Origin: Planctomycetota bacterium
Lineage (GTDB): Bacteria > Planctomycetota > PLA2 > JAEUHO01
DNA: 64,000 nt
Reading direction: 5' to 3'
Assembly (NCBI GenBank): GCA_020631815.1
Contig: JACKGW010000003.1
Span: forward strand, 247,456 to 311,455
Shown here: positions 1 through 8,509 of the stretch, in pieces
How positions within the stretch are numbered: position 1 is the first letter of the stretch
How the letters are laid out: every line of letters starts with the position of its first letter
Notes under the pieces: model-generated
Database searches by the model: none
Seen by the model: only the letters and a program-made list of their open reading frames with translations
What the model was told of the DNA's origin: nothing
Made by a program: the position numbers and the translations under genes

Positions 1-901
1 CCAACGGAGCGGGTCGACCGCTCGCGATGGCCGCGGCATTGATCGTGCGCGCTGACATGACGACGCTTCCCATCCAGCCGGTGATCGACGTGTCGTTGTC
101 GCCGGGCTGGATGCCGTAGCGCCATGCAAAGTACGGGTTGCGCGCTTGGGCGATGAACTCGACCGCACGTTGGGCTGTCCACTTGAAAATCGGGCTCTCG
201 GTCATGCCATAGGCCTCGACCATGGCGAGGGATGCGGCGGCATGGTTGTAGCCGTACTGCTGGCTGGAGCGCGCGCCGAAGCAACCCTCCGGATCCTGCA
301 CGTCCTTGAGGTACTTGAGACCCCTGCCGACGGTCTTGGCGTACTCGTGGTCACCGCGGTTCGTGTAGCCCGCTCCCAAGTACGCAGAGAGCGCCAGTCC
401 CGTGACGCCGACGTCGTACAGCGGCTTGCCCTGGCCATCGATCGGTTGCTCGTCCGTCGACGGCTTGCCATCGCACCAGTGATGGAAGCCGCCCGCCTCC
501 CAGCGACCGTCGGGTGACTGGTGGGCGGCGAGCCAACGCAGCGCCCGGTCGATGGCCACGTCCGCTCGCGGGTCGCGCCCCGACATCTGGTGGCGCACCG
601 TGTCGCGGCCCAGGCCGCTCCGAGTGGGGAACGGCTGGCGAGGGCCCAAAGGCCAACGGTCCGGCGGCCCCTCGAACGGAAAGTCCTCACCGTGGGTCGG
701 TTCCTCGGGCGGTTGGCCGTCCCTCGCCGGCGGGGGCGGATCATCGTCGTCGGCGGCGGCGGCGCGAATCCAGCTGCTTCCGACGCCACCGGGCCCGTCG
801 TCGGCCCCTGGGCCGCTGCTGCCCACCAGGACGAGAAGTCCCAGCACCATCAGTCCGTACGGCAGAGCCGACGCTCTCGAGGTCGTGGCGCGATCGTCCA
901 T
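1..901 (-). CDS. Membrane-anchored toroid (prenyltransferase/squalene oxidase repeat) protein, cut by window edge
   Basis: The first 300 codons are visible; the 3' end lies outside the window. The start is ATG at 901, preceded by GAGAAGGGG at a usable distance. Residues about 14-30 form a hydrophobic signal or anchor, followed by an acidic and proline-rich linker. From about residue 118 the protein has the alpha/alpha toroid module shared with the next genes: RALRWLAAHQSPDGRWE, GAGYTNRGDHEYAKTV, GLKYLKDVQDPEGCFG and PGDNDTSITGW. It is the first in a same-strand tandem family of toroid genes that continues to 8509. The exact biochemical role is unknown. The fold is that of squalene cyclases and protein prenyltransferases, but no SHC-type DXDD catalytic motif is seen in the visible part, so an enzyme activity should not be assumed. 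Confidence 0.85.
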   Translation of the reverse strand, partial: MDDRATTSRASALPYGLMVLGLLVLVGSSGPGADDGPGGVGSSWIRAAAADDDDPPPPARDGQPPEEPTHGEDFPFEGPPDRWPLGPRQPFPTRSGLGRDTVRHQMSGRDPRADVAIDRALRWLAAHQSPDGRWEAGGFHHWCDGKPSTDEQPIDGQGKPLYDVGVTGLALSAYLGAGYTNRGDHEYAKTVGRGLKYLKDVQDPEGCFGARSSQQYGYNHAAASLAMVEAYGMTESPIFKWTAQRAVEFIAQARNPYFAWRYGIQPGDNDTSITGWMGSVVMSARTINAAAIASGRPAPL

Positions 902-1018
902 GGCAGCACCCCTTCTCGGGTGCCACGCGGGTCGGACGTGCGCACCCGGAACCAGCTGACCGCGGGGCCCGGACACAGCGCCGCCGCGGAGTCTCCACGG
1001 GGGTGAACGCACGTTCGC

Positions 1019-1039
1019 CGCCCGGGTTCATCCCGGGCG
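1019..1039 (-). other. GC hairpin 3' of the second toroid gene
   Basis: An 8-bp perfect inverted repeat (CGCCCGGG / CCCGGGCG) with a 5-base loop lies about 30 bp downstream of the stop of the gene ending at 1071 on the minus strand. No clear T-tract follows, so it is a possible transcript end or mRNA-stabilising hairpin rather than a firm terminator. Confidence 0.35.
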
Positions 1040-1070
1040 ACGGGGCGGTTTGGTGACGACCTACGAACGC

Positions 1071-2558
1071 TCAGCGCGTGCCGCGCGCCCGGTCGTAGCG
1101 GTAGTGGGCCTCGAGGCACATGGCCATGAGGGCGGTGCTGTAGACACGGCCACCGTCGGGGCCCCACGGCCCGACCGGGTCCCAGGAGCCCTTGAGCTGG
1201 CAGTACTCGGTGTCGCGACGCTGGCTGTCGACGATGGCCTTGTCCATGGCCACCTTCCACTTGTCCCAGTGCTCGCCACCGACCTGGAACATCGCAAGCG
1301 TGGCGTAGTACCAGTAGTACATGTCGATGCTGCCGTCGGACTCGTTCCATGTAGGCAAGCGGCTCGCACACAGCGCCGCACCCTGCTGGATGGCGTCGCT
1401 GCCTCGCACGTCCTCGCCCCCGAAGATGCGCGCCAACATGGCCACGCTGGTCATCGACTCTGACTTCTCGGCGGGGAATCGGTCAAGCTGGTCATGCGGC
1501 CGAGCAGGTCCCTTGCCCCGCATCAGATAGCCCACCCGGCCGGTCGCCGGATCGGTGACGGACTCGACCCAGCTCCGGATACCGGCGATCGCTGACCCGT
1601 CCACGGCAAGCGGCTCGGGGCTGCCCTGCGCCCGCGCATGCGCGTTGACAAGCCTGGCGCTCCCGAAGGTCAGCATCATTGAACCCGTGACCGAGGTGTC
1701 ATTGTCGCCCGGCTGGATGCCGTAGCGCCACGCGAGGTCGGGGTTGCGAGCGAGTGCGGCGAAGTCAAGCGCGCGCTGGGCAGACCCCTTGAAGATCGGG
1801 CTGCCGGTCATGCCGTACGCTTCGACCATCGCCAACGCGGACACGGCATGGTTGTAGATGTACTGCTGTGTGAGACGTGGCCCGAAGCAGCCCTCCGGAT
1901 CCTGCACGTCCTTCAGGTACTTGAGCCCGCGTGACACGGTCCGCGCGAACTCGTGGTCGCCACGGTTCGTGTAGCCAGCACCCAAGAAGGCGCACAGCGC
2001 GAGGCCGCTGACGCCGACGTCGTACATCCGCTTCCCCGCCCCGTCGGCAGGCGACTCCGAGGCAGCTCGTTCAAGATCACACCACTCGTGGAAGGTCGCT
2101 GCGTCCCACCCCCCGCCGCCCGCCTGATGCGCGGCCAGCCAAGAAAGTGCGTGCTCCACGGCTTGCTGGGACGCCGCACCACCCGGTTCGTTCCCGCCGG
2201 CTGGCACCTGCCGGGACGGGAAGGCCGACCGCGCGCGCTCTCGCATGGGGAACGGAATCGGGGGCCACTTGATGGGTCCGGCGTGTGGCAGATCCTCGTC
2301 GAGCCGCGCGAGCTCGTCGAGAGGGGTCGATACGCCAGGAGCTCGAGCGGCGGCCCGCGGGCCACCCCGGGACTCGTCCGGTTCGGAGGCTCGGTCCGGC
2401 GCGGGTTCGAGTGGACCCACCGGCTGACCGCCGGCGCGTGGAGGCACCGTGGGCGCCGATGGGCCGCGCAACCACGCGTGCGCCACGGCGCCGAGCGCGA
2501 TCCCGGCGACCAGCAGTAGGGCACTTCGTACCGCACGACGTGTGGCTCGGGAATCCAT
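1071..2558 (-). CDS. Membrane-anchored toroid (prenyltransferase/squalene oxidase repeat) protein
   Basis: 495 codons from ATG 2558. The open frame runs further upstream, but this start has AGGGAGG about 10 bases before it, and the upstream extension overlaps the neighbouring gene and reads as low-complexity shadow. A hydrophobic helix lies at about residues 10-29, then a proline-rich linker, then the toroid domain from about residue 145. Motifs shared with its neighbours include EHALSWLAAHQAGGGGWD, GYTNRGDHEFARTVSRGLK, TQQYIYNHA, PGDNDTSVTG and, near the C-terminus, SDGSIDMYYWYYATLAMFQ. The arrangement suggests an inner-membrane anchor with the toroid on the outside. The function is not known. 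It belongs to the tandem paralogue array and keeps both halves of the toroid, unlike the copy at 4417-5511. Confidence 0.88.
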   Translation of the reverse strand: MDSRATRRAVRSALLLVAGIALGAVAHAWLRGPSAPTVPPRAGGQPVGPLEPAPDRASEPDESRGGPRAAARAPGVSTPLDELARLDEDLPHAGPIKWPPIPFPMRERARSAFPSRQVPAGGNEPGGAASQQAVEHALSWLAAHQAGGGGWDAATFHEWCDLERAASESPADGAGKRMYDVGVSGLALCAFLGAGYTNRGDHEFARTVSRGLKYLKDVQDPEGCFGPRLTQQYIYNHAVSALAMVEAYGMTGSPIFKGSAQRALDFAALARNPDLAWRYGIQPGDNDTSVTGSMMLTFGSARLVNAHARAQGSPEPLAVDGSAIAGIRSWVESVTDPATGRVGYLMRGKGPARPHDQLDRFPAEKSESMTSVAMLARIFGGEDVRGSDAIQQGAALCASRLPTWNESDGSIDMYYWYYATLAMFQVGGEHWDKWKVAMDKAIVDSQRRDTEYCQLKGSWDPVGPWGPDGGRVYSTALMAMCLEAHYRYDRARGTR

Positions 2559-2599
2559 CCGCGTCCTGCCTCCCTGTGGCCGGCGAGCGTAGACGACAA

Positions 2600-2631
2600 G
2601 CGGGGCGCGTTGCCATCGCAACGCGCCCCGC
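2600..2631 (-). terminator. Perfect 13-bp hairpin downstream of the third toroid gene
   Basis: GCGGGGCGCGTTG (2600-2612) and its exact complement (2619-2631) enclose a 6-base loop, just beyond the stop at 2657. On the minus strand it is followed by CTTGTCGTCT, a weak T-rich stretch. A closely similar hairpin lies at 5642-5675 after the most similar paralogue, so the two 3' flanks were probably duplicated together. It is a candidate intrinsic terminator or attenuator between tandem genes. Confidence 0.5.
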
Positions 2632-2656
2632 ACGGTGTTCGCTCGAGTCAGGAGCG

Positions 2657-4261
2657 CTACTTCGTGCCTGCGACCCGCTCGTACCGGTAGTACACCTCGA
2701 GGCACATGGCCAGTACCGCGGTGCTGTAGACGCGTCCGCCATCGGGGCCCCAAGGACCGATCGGGTCCCACGAGCCCTTGAACTGGCAGTAGTCGGTGTC
2801 GCGACGCTGGCTGTCGACGATGGCCTTGTCCATGGCCACCTTCCACTTGTCCCAGTGCTTGCCGCCCACCTGGAACATCGCAAGCGTTGCGTAGTACCAG
2901 TAGTACATGTCGATGCTGCCGTCGGACTCGTTCCACGTCGGGGGCAGCTTCGAGCACAGCTCGGCGCCCTTCTTGATGGCGTCGCTCTTGTCGACGTCCT
3001 CGCCGCTGAAGATTCGCGCAAGCACGCCCACGCCGGTCATCGACTCCGACCGCTCGCCGGGGAACTTGTCGATCAGCTCCTGCGGACGAGCCGGGCCCGT
3101 GCCGCGGGTGAGGTAGCCGACGCGGCCCGTGTTGAGGTCCGTGACCTTGTCGAGCCAGGTCTTGATGCCGTCGAACGCGCCTTCATCCACGCTGAGCGGA
3201 GCGGCCTTGCCCGCCTCGATGGAGTACTTGTTGACCAGCTTGGCGCTCTTCAGCGCCATCATCATCCAGCCCGTCACCGAGGTGTCGTTGTCGCCCGGCT
3301 TGATGCCGTAGCGCCATGCGAAGTACGGGTTGCGAGCCAGCGAGATGAAGTCCAGCGCACGCTGGGCAGGGCCCTTGAAGATCGTGCTGCCGGTCATGCC
3401 GTAGGCTTCCACCATGGCCAGCGAGGCCGTGGCGTGGTTGTAGATGTACTGCTGCGTCGAGCGCGGACCGAAGCAACCCTCGGGGTCCTGGATGTCCTTC
3501 AGGTACTTGAGGCCGCGCGACACGGTCCGCGCGAACTCGTGGTCTCCGCGGTTCGTGTAGCCCGCGCCGAGGAAGGCGCACAGCGCCAAGCCGCTCACGC
3601 CGGCGTCGTACATCGTCTTGCCGGCACCGTCGGAGCGCTGTCCCTCGGCCGCGGGCTGCTGGTCGCACCAGTTCATGAAGCCGGCCGCCTCCCATCCGCC
3701 GTTGCTGCCCGACTGGTGGGCGGCAAGCCACTTCAGCGCGTCTTCGACGGCGTTCTCGCTTCGCTTGCCGCCGCCTCGGCGACCACCACCGTCGTTGTTG
3801 CCACCGCGTCCGCGGCCCCAGGAACCGCCCCCACCGCCACCGATGCCGATGTTCGAGTTGGTGTTCAGGCCCTCGAAGGGTGCGTCCGAGAGGCCGGTGT
3901 CGTTCCCCAGGATCTCGTTGGTCGGAAGGTCGTTGTCGGTCTCGGGGACGTCGACCTCCGGCTCCGGGATGTCGACGGGGATCGGCGTGTCCACCAGGTC
4001 CTCGATGTCGTCCTCGACCTTGTCGTCTTCCGGCGGGATCTCGTCGGGCGGCTCGTCCGTCATGGTCGCCGTCACCAACGGCGGGGTCGCCGGCTCCGGC
4101 TCGCTGGTATCGAGCGCAAGCAGCAGAGCGCCCACGAGGACGTGCAGCGCAATGCTGATCATCCACCAAGGTGCTTCCTTCAATGCACCACGCAGCTGCT
4201 CGTCGAACGTTGCCTCCGTGGTGAAGGCATACGGGTAGCTGGACCGTTCCTGTCGTGTCAT
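2657..4261 (-). CDS. Membrane-anchored toroid protein with acidic linker and Gly/Arg-rich hinge
   Basis: 534 codons from ATG 4261, chosen because GGAGGAGG lies 8 bases upstream; a GTG three codons earlier is less well placed. Order of parts: a short cytoplasmic tail; one membrane helix at about 33-51 (WWMISIALHVLVGALLLAL); a long Pro/Asp/Glu linker (52-112); the shared motif GLSDAPFEG at about 123-131; a glycine/arginine-rich hinge (139-167); and the toroid from about 170 to the end. Anchor, acidic linker and hinge resemble the layout of TonB-type energy transducers, but no TonB C-terminal domain is present. It is nearly identical over the toroid to the gene at 5700-7298. The substrate or partner is unknown; the presumed location is inner membrane with the toroid outside. 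Confidence 0.9.
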   Translation of the reverse strand: MTRQERSSYPYAFTTEATFDEQLRGALKEAPWWMISIALHVLVGALLLALDTSEPEPATPPLVTATMTDEPPDEIPPEDDKVEDDIEDLVDTPIPVDIPEPEVDVPETDNDLPTNEILGNDTGLSDAPFEGLNTNSNIGIGGGGGGSWGRGRGGNNDGGGRRGGGKRSENAVEDALKWLAAHQSGSNGGWEAAGFMNWCDQQPAAEGQRSDGAGKTMYDAGVSGLALCAFLGAGYTNRGDHEFARTVSRGLKYLKDIQDPEGCFGPRSTQQYIYNHATASLAMVEAYGMTGSTIFKGPAQRALDFISLARNPYFAWRYGIKPGDNDTSVTGWMMMALKSAKLVNKYSIEAGKAAPLSVDEGAFDGIKTWLDKVTDLNTGRVGYLTRGTGPARPQELIDKFPGERSESMTGVGVLARIFSGEDVDKSDAIKKGAELCSKLPPTWNESDGSIDMYYWYYATLAMFQVGGKHWDKWKVAMDKAIVDSQRRDTDYCQFKGSWDPIGPWGPDGGRVYSTAVLAMCLEVYYRYERVAGTK

Positions 4262-4416
4262 CGCAAGCACCTCCTCCGGGCGCCACGCGGGTCATCGCGG
4301 CTTCCCGGTCACGTACGCCCGTCGCTCCCCTGCGCAGGAAGAGCGCCACTCGGGCGGGAGTGCGAAGGCTTGTCTTCGCGTCTCCGTCTAGTGCAACGGA
4401 GAGGCCGCGCGGTGGT

Positions 4417-5511
4417 TCACCGCCACTCGGGCACGCACGGGACCACGTGTCCCAACGCCGCCAGCGCATGGGTCTCCGCCTCGCCGCCACGCACCGTACG
4501 ATTGGAGGGAACGGGCGTCAGGACGGCACGGGACGCCAGGTAGTGGATGCCGTCTGGATCGAGTGGGAAGGGCCCCTTGCCGCGGCCCGCGCGAAGCGAG
4601 GCTCGGCGGATGCGCTCTGCAGCCTTCAGCGCACGTAGGGACAGATGTTCGGCCCAGGGTTCGTGCGTCGCCGCGCCACTGACGGTGGACATGCGTTCCC
4701 GCACTAGGTACGAGACGCACTCGAGACCACGCTTGGCCGGGCTGACGAAGATGGCGCTGCCCGTCAGCTCGTAGGCCCGGACGAGAGCCAAGGTGGCAGC
4801 GGCTTGCGCGTAGGCAGTCCTCGCACCCGGCACGCCAAAGCCTCCGTCGGGACCCTGCGCGTCCTTCAGGTACTTGAGGCCACGCATGACCGTCCGCGCA
4901 AACTTGTGATCCCCGCGAGGCGTGTACCCGGCGTCGAGGAAGGCACAGATCGCGATGCCCGTGACGCCTAGGTCGCCCGTGCCGGGCTCGGCGGCTTCCC
5001 AGCTACCGTCCCAACGTGACTGGTGCGCTGCGAGCCACACCAGCGCCTCGTGCACGGCGAGGGACTCCGTGCACGGCGGGCCGGGTCGCGGATGGGCACC
5101 TGGCCTGCTCCACGCAACTGCCGACGAAGGCGCGGGCAGCCAGCCGCTGCCCGCGTCGTCTCCTGGGCGCCTCGCGACCGTCGACTCGACGATGTCGATG
5201 TTCAACGCGAGATCCTCGTGGGCGTTCTCCGTGGGTGGCACTTGTGACAGGGGTATGGGGAGGACCCAGGGCGCCCCCAGGTCCTCCTTGGAGCCAACGG
5301 GCACTTCCACCAGCGGCATGACCTGGACAACCGGCTCGGGCGCTGTGGTCTCGCGTCCCGAGGTCACGACCACGGCACCTACCACGATCGCCAGGACGAC
5401 GGCGTGCGCTCCGACGCTCGCGAGCCACCACGGCGCACGCGGGTTCGCACATGTGGGATGGCGCCCCCGAACGGCGTATTGCTTCCTGGCAGCAGGACGG
5501 ACGTGACGCAT
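4417..5511 (-). CDS. Shortened toroid-family membrane protein
   Basis: 364 codons from ATG 5511, with GGAG about 10 bases upstream. A membrane helix spans about 29-50, then a Pro-rich linker, then toroid motifs from about 160 (VHEALVWLAAHQS, GYTPRGDHKFARTVMRGLK, YLKDAQGPDGGFG). It is 130-170 residues shorter than the neighbouring paralogues. It lacks the NTGRVGYL and SDGSIDMYYWYYATLAMF blocks that form the second half of their toroid, and the PGDNDTSVTGW block is replaced by unrelated sequence. Codon structure is intact, with no internal stop, so it is a diverged or reduced copy rather than an obvious pseudogene. It sits in the tandem array between the two most similar full-length copies. Confidence 0.82.
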   Translation of the reverse strand: MRHVRPAARKQYAVRGRHPTCANPRAPWWLASVGAHAVVLAIVVGAVVVTSGRETTAPEPVVQVMPLVEVPVGSKEDLGAPWVLPIPLSQVPPTENAHEDLALNIDIVESTVARRPGDDAGSGWLPAPSSAVAWSRPGAHPRPGPPCTESLAVHEALVWLAAHQSRWDGSWEAAEPGTGDLGVTGIAICAFLDAGYTPRGDHKFARTVMRGLKYLKDAQGPDGGFGVPGARTAYAQAAATLALVRAYELTGSAIFVSPAKRGLECVSYLVRERMSTVSGAATHEPWAEHLSLRALKAAERIRRASLRAGRGKGPFPLDPDGIHYLASRAVLTPVPSNRTVRGGEAETHALAALGHVVPCVPEWR

Positions 5512-5641
5512 CGCGTCGGTCGCTCCACGAGCAGCTCACGCGCCGCACGGTGGCGCGCTGCGCTACGGAACGCGCGCGGCACCCGCGGGTTCGTCCGCTG
5601 CGGGAGAGCACCGCAGCGGGCAACGATGGCCAAAACGTGAA

Positions 5642-5675
5642 GCGGGGCGCATCGCCTTGCGGCAACGCGCCCCGC
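5642..5675 (-). terminator. Hairpin downstream of the fifth toroid gene
   Basis: GCGGGGCGC at 5642-5650 pairs with GCGCCCCGC at 5667-5675. The stem extends to 15 bp with two mismatches. It lies about 25 bp after the stop at 5700 and is followed on the minus strand by TTCACGTTTT. It matches the hairpin at 2600-2631 in sequence and position. A candidate terminator. Confidence 0.5.
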
Positions 5676-5699
5676 GCAGGAGCGAGAGTGGGCTTCGAG

Positions 5700-7298
5700 C
5701 TACTTCGTGCCGAACACGCGGTCGTAGCGGTAGAAGACCTCGAGGCACAGGGCCAAGATCGCCGTGCTGTACACGCGGCCACCGTCCGGACCCCAGGGAC
5801 CGATCGGGTCCCACGAGCCCTTGTACTGACAGTAGTCGGTGTCCTTGCGCTGGGTTTCGACCATGGCCTTTTCCATGGCGGCCTTCCACTTGTCCCAGTT
5901 CTTGCCACCGACCTGGAACATCGCGAGCGTCGCGTAGTACCAGTAGTACATGTCGATGCTGCCGTCGGACTCGTTCCACGTCGGGGGCAGCTTCGAGCAG
6001 AGCTCGGCGCCCTTCTTGATGTTCTCGTCCTTGCCCGGGTCCTCGCCCATGAAGATGCGAGCGAGCATGCCCACACCGGTCATCGACTCCGACTTCTCAC
6101 CGGGGAACTTGTCGATCAGCTCCTGCGGACGAGCGGGGCCCGTGCCGCGGGTGAGGTAGCCGACGCGACCCGTGTTGAGGTCCGTGACCTTGTCGAGCCA
6201 GGTCTTGATGCCGTCGAACGCGCCGTCGTCCATGGACAGCGGAGCGGGCTTGCCCTGATCGATGGCGTCCTTGTTGATGAGCTTGGCGCTCTTGAGCGCC
6301 ATCATCATCCAGCCCGTCACCGAGGTGTCGTTGTCGCCGGGCTTGATGCCGTAGCGCCACGCGAAGTACGGGTTGCGGGACAGCGCGATGAAGTCCAGCG
6401 CACGCTGGGCCGGGCCCTTGAAGATCGGGCTGCCCGTCATGCCGTAGGCTTCCACCATGGCCAGCGAGGCCGTGGCGTGGTTGTAGATGTACTGCTGCGT
6501 CGAGCGCGGGCCGAAGCAGCCTTCCGGGTCCTGGATGTCCTTCAGGTACTTGAGGCCACGCGACACGGTCTTGGCGAACTCGTGGTCGCCGCGGTTCGTG
6601 TAGCCAGCACCGAGGAACGCGCAGAGCGAGAGGCCGCTCACACCCGCGTCGTACATGACCTTGCCGGCGCCGTCGGGCTTCTTGCCCTCTTCGGCGGGCT
6701 TGAGGTCACACCAGTTCATGAAGCCAGCGGCTTCCCATCCACCGTTGAGCGACTGGTGGGCGGCGAGCCACTTGAGCGCGTCGTCGACGGCGTCGTCGAA
6801 CTTCTTGCGACCGCCACCGCCACGGCCCCGGTCACGGCTACCGCCGCGGCCCTTGAAGGCGCCGCCAGCGCCACCACCGATACCGATGGTGCCGTTGTTG
6901 GCCGGGCCCTCGAACGGAGCGTCCGACAGACCCTCGGTCTGACCGAACGACTCTTCGAAGGGCAGGTCGTTGTCGGTCTCGACCTCTTCGGAGATCTCCT
7001 CGTCCTTGATGACGGGCTCTTCGACGACGAGGTCCTGCTCCTTGACTTCCTCGGTCTCTTCTTCGACCTCGGGGAGCTCTTCCTCGATGTTGTCCGCCTG
7101 CGACGCCTGGATGAGCGGCGGCGCGGCGGGCTCGGGATCGCTGGTGTCCAGCGCGAGGAGGACGGCGCCCACGAGGACGTGCAGCGCGATGCTGATCATC
7201 CACCAGGGGGCCTGGCGCAGCGCTTCGTAGAGCTGCTCGTTGAAGTCACCTTCCCGGGCGAAGGCGTATTGGTGTTCGGTGCGCTCGGTGCGTGCCAT
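5700..7298 (-). CDS. Membrane-anchored toroid protein with acidic linker and Gly/Arg-rich hinge
   Basis: 532 codons from ATG 7298; GAGG lies about 6 bases upstream and the open frame beyond it is non-coding in character. A membrane helix at about 33-51 is almost identical to that of the gene at 2657-4261. It is followed by a strongly acidic linker (about 70-110, repeated EE/EV), GLSDAPFEG, a Gly/Arg-rich hinge (140-165), and a full toroid from about 168. Toroid motifs: DALKWLAAHQSLNGGWE, GAGYTNRGDHEFAKTVSRG, QQYIYNHATASLAMVEAYG, PGDNDTSVTGWMMMALKSAK and SDGSIDMYYWYYATLAMFQ. The role is unknown. A promoter-like element lies just upstream, which makes this the likely first gene of the array transcript. 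Confidence 0.9.
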   Translation of the reverse strand: MARTERTEHQYAFAREGDFNEQLYEALRQAPWWMISIALHVLVGAVLLALDTSDPEPAAPPLIQASQADNIEEELPEVEEETEEVKEQDLVVEEPVIKDEEISEEVETDNDLPFEESFGQTEGLSDAPFEGPANNGTIGIGGGAGGAFKGRGGSRDRGRGGGGRKKFDDAVDDALKWLAAHQSLNGGWEAAGFMNWCDLKPAEEGKKPDGAGKVMYDAGVSGLSLCAFLGAGYTNRGDHEFAKTVSRGLKYLKDIQDPEGCFGPRSTQQYIYNHATASLAMVEAYGMTGSPIFKGPAQRALDFIALSRNPYFAWRYGIKPGDNDTSVTGWMMMALKSAKLINKDAIDQGKPAPLSMDDGAFDGIKTWLDKVTDLNTGRVGYLTRGTGPARPQELIDKFPGEKSESMTGVGMLARIFMGEDPGKDENIKKGAELCSKLPPTWNESDGSIDMYYWYYATLAMFQVGGKNWDKWKAAMEKAMVETQRKDTDYCQYKGSWDPIGPWGPDGGRVYSTAILALCLEVFYRYDRVFGTK

Positions 7299-7337
7299 CG
7301 GCGTCCTCGTCTTGCGATCTGGCTGGAAAGCCCGCCC

Positions 7338-7367
7338 ACTATAGGGAGAGGCTCCACCTCCCTCCAA
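7338..7367 (-). promoter_or_regulatory. Candidate sigma70-type promoter before the toroid array
   Basis: On the minus strand TTGGAG (7367-7362) and TATAGT (7343-7338) are separated by 18 bp and lie about 40 bp before the ATG at 7298. The TATAGT stands out in this GC-rich context. This is inferred from sequence only. Confidence 0.45.
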
Positions 7368-7453
7368 CGGGGCGGCAGTCTTCCGGTTCGCAAGGAATCC
7401 GTCGTCCCGCCCGCTCCCGCCCACGGGCCCGGATCGCTACCAGGGCCCGGAAC

Positions 7454-8509
7454 TCAGGGCGTGGGCGAGGCCCGGAGCCCCTCGTCCAGGGCCAGGACGG
7501 CGCAGGCGGTCTGCAGCAGCGTCGAGGTGAAGAAGCCGCCGGGCAGAAGGCCGTCCTCGTCGACCCACTCGGCGATCGGGCCGGGCAGCGCCTCGAACCA
7601 GGCGGCCGAGCGTGGCGTGCGGCCGGCGAGCCACGCCTGGACCCACCACGCCGAGACGTCGGTGTTGCTGCCCCGCCACGCGGGCGGACGCTCGAGGATG
7701 GCCTGCGCGACCCGTCCGGGAAGGGGGTCCAGCCCCTGGGAACCGCGGGCCCGGAGCAGCCGCGTGACCACCTCGGACAGCGTCGTGTCCCAGAGCAGGT
7801 AGTCGTTGCCCGTCGGCACCACGTCGTCGAACCGGGCGTCGAGGAGCGCGTCCAGACCCTTGGGCAGGAACCCCTCGCGGTCCATGCCGACGGCGCGCTC
7901 GGCGGCCATGCCCACGATCGAGCGACTGCGCCCGGCGGGGAGCTTCTGCTCCGCGAGTCGTGTCAGCGCCGTGCCCGCGCCGTCGAGCAGGCTCGCGTCG
8001 GCCGGATCGCCGGCCAGGAGCAAGGCGAGGAACGCACCACCGGTGGCCTCGGCCGCCACCCACAGCGAGGGGCCCTCGCCGCGCGCGAAGGAGCCGCCGG
8101 GCAGCTGCTGGGTGCGGAGCCACGCCAGGCCCTTGGCCAAGCCCTCCTCCAACCCGGGCACGGGCGCGCGACCGACGGTCACGTCGCGCACCGTCGCCAG
8201 GGCAGCCAGCGCCAGGGCACTGGCGCCCGTCCGCTCGCCGTCGTCGTTGTAGCCCGTACCCGACACCTGGGCCTGCGTCCGGAACCAGCCCCCCTCGGCC
8301 TGGCAGGCGAGGAGGCCCTTGGCGAGGCGCCCCATGAGCGCGCGCACCTCGCGGGCACGCTCAGCCGTGTAGAGCCCGTCGCCGCGCACGGTGCCCGTGC
8401 TTCGAGGCGCCAGGTCGTGAACCCGCCATGCGAAGGCGGCCGAGGCCAAGGCCAGCAGGAGGCCGAGCACCGCGACCGCCGGAGGCGTGCGTCGCGTGCC
8501 CGCCGTCAC
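7454..8509 (-). CDS. Diverged toroid-fold protein with N-terminal anchor, coupled to SurA-like gene
   Basis: 351 codons from GTG 8509, which overlaps the stop of the preceding gene as GTGA, so translation is probably coupled. A hydrophobic segment at about 10-28 is a signal or anchor. The rest is alanine/leucine-rich helices with toroid-like repeats: KGLLACQAEGGWFRTQ, ASALALAALATVRD, KGLAWLRTQQLPGGSF, and a last helix pair LLQTACAVLALDEGLR. It resembles prenyltransferase/squalene-oxidase repeat proteins but shares little direct identity with the tandem array downstream. It stands in a chain of overlapping genes, mfd - SurA-like - this gene. Function not recognised. Confidence 0.78.
   Translation of the reverse strand: MTAGTRRTPPAVAVLGLLLALASAAFAWRVHDLAPRSTGTVRGDGLYTAERAREVRALMGRLAKGLLACQAEGGWFRTQAQVSGTGYNDDGERTGASALALAALATVRDVTVGRAPVPGLEEGLAKGLAWLRTQQLPGGSFARGEGPSLWVAAEATGGAFLALLLAGDPADASLLDGAGTALTRLAEQKLPAGRSRSIVGMAAERAVGMDREGFLPKGLDALLDARFDDVVPTGNDYLLWDTTLSEVVTRLLRARGSQGLDPLPGRVAQAILERPPAWRGSNTDVSAWWVQAWLAGRTPRSAAWFEALPGPIAEWVDEDGLLPGGFFTSTLLQTACAVLALDEGLRASPTP

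Noticed and set aside
2285..4543. Open frame of 752 codons on the plus strand across the toroid genes
   Set aside because: Antisense to clear toroid genes; composition is Arg/Ala/Val/His-rich without domains, a usual shadow in GC-rich DNA.
5451..7802. Open frame of 783 codons on the plus strand
   Set aside because: Antisense shadow of the toroid gene at 5700-7298; it even mirrors the similar shadow at 2285-4543 because the genes are paralogues.
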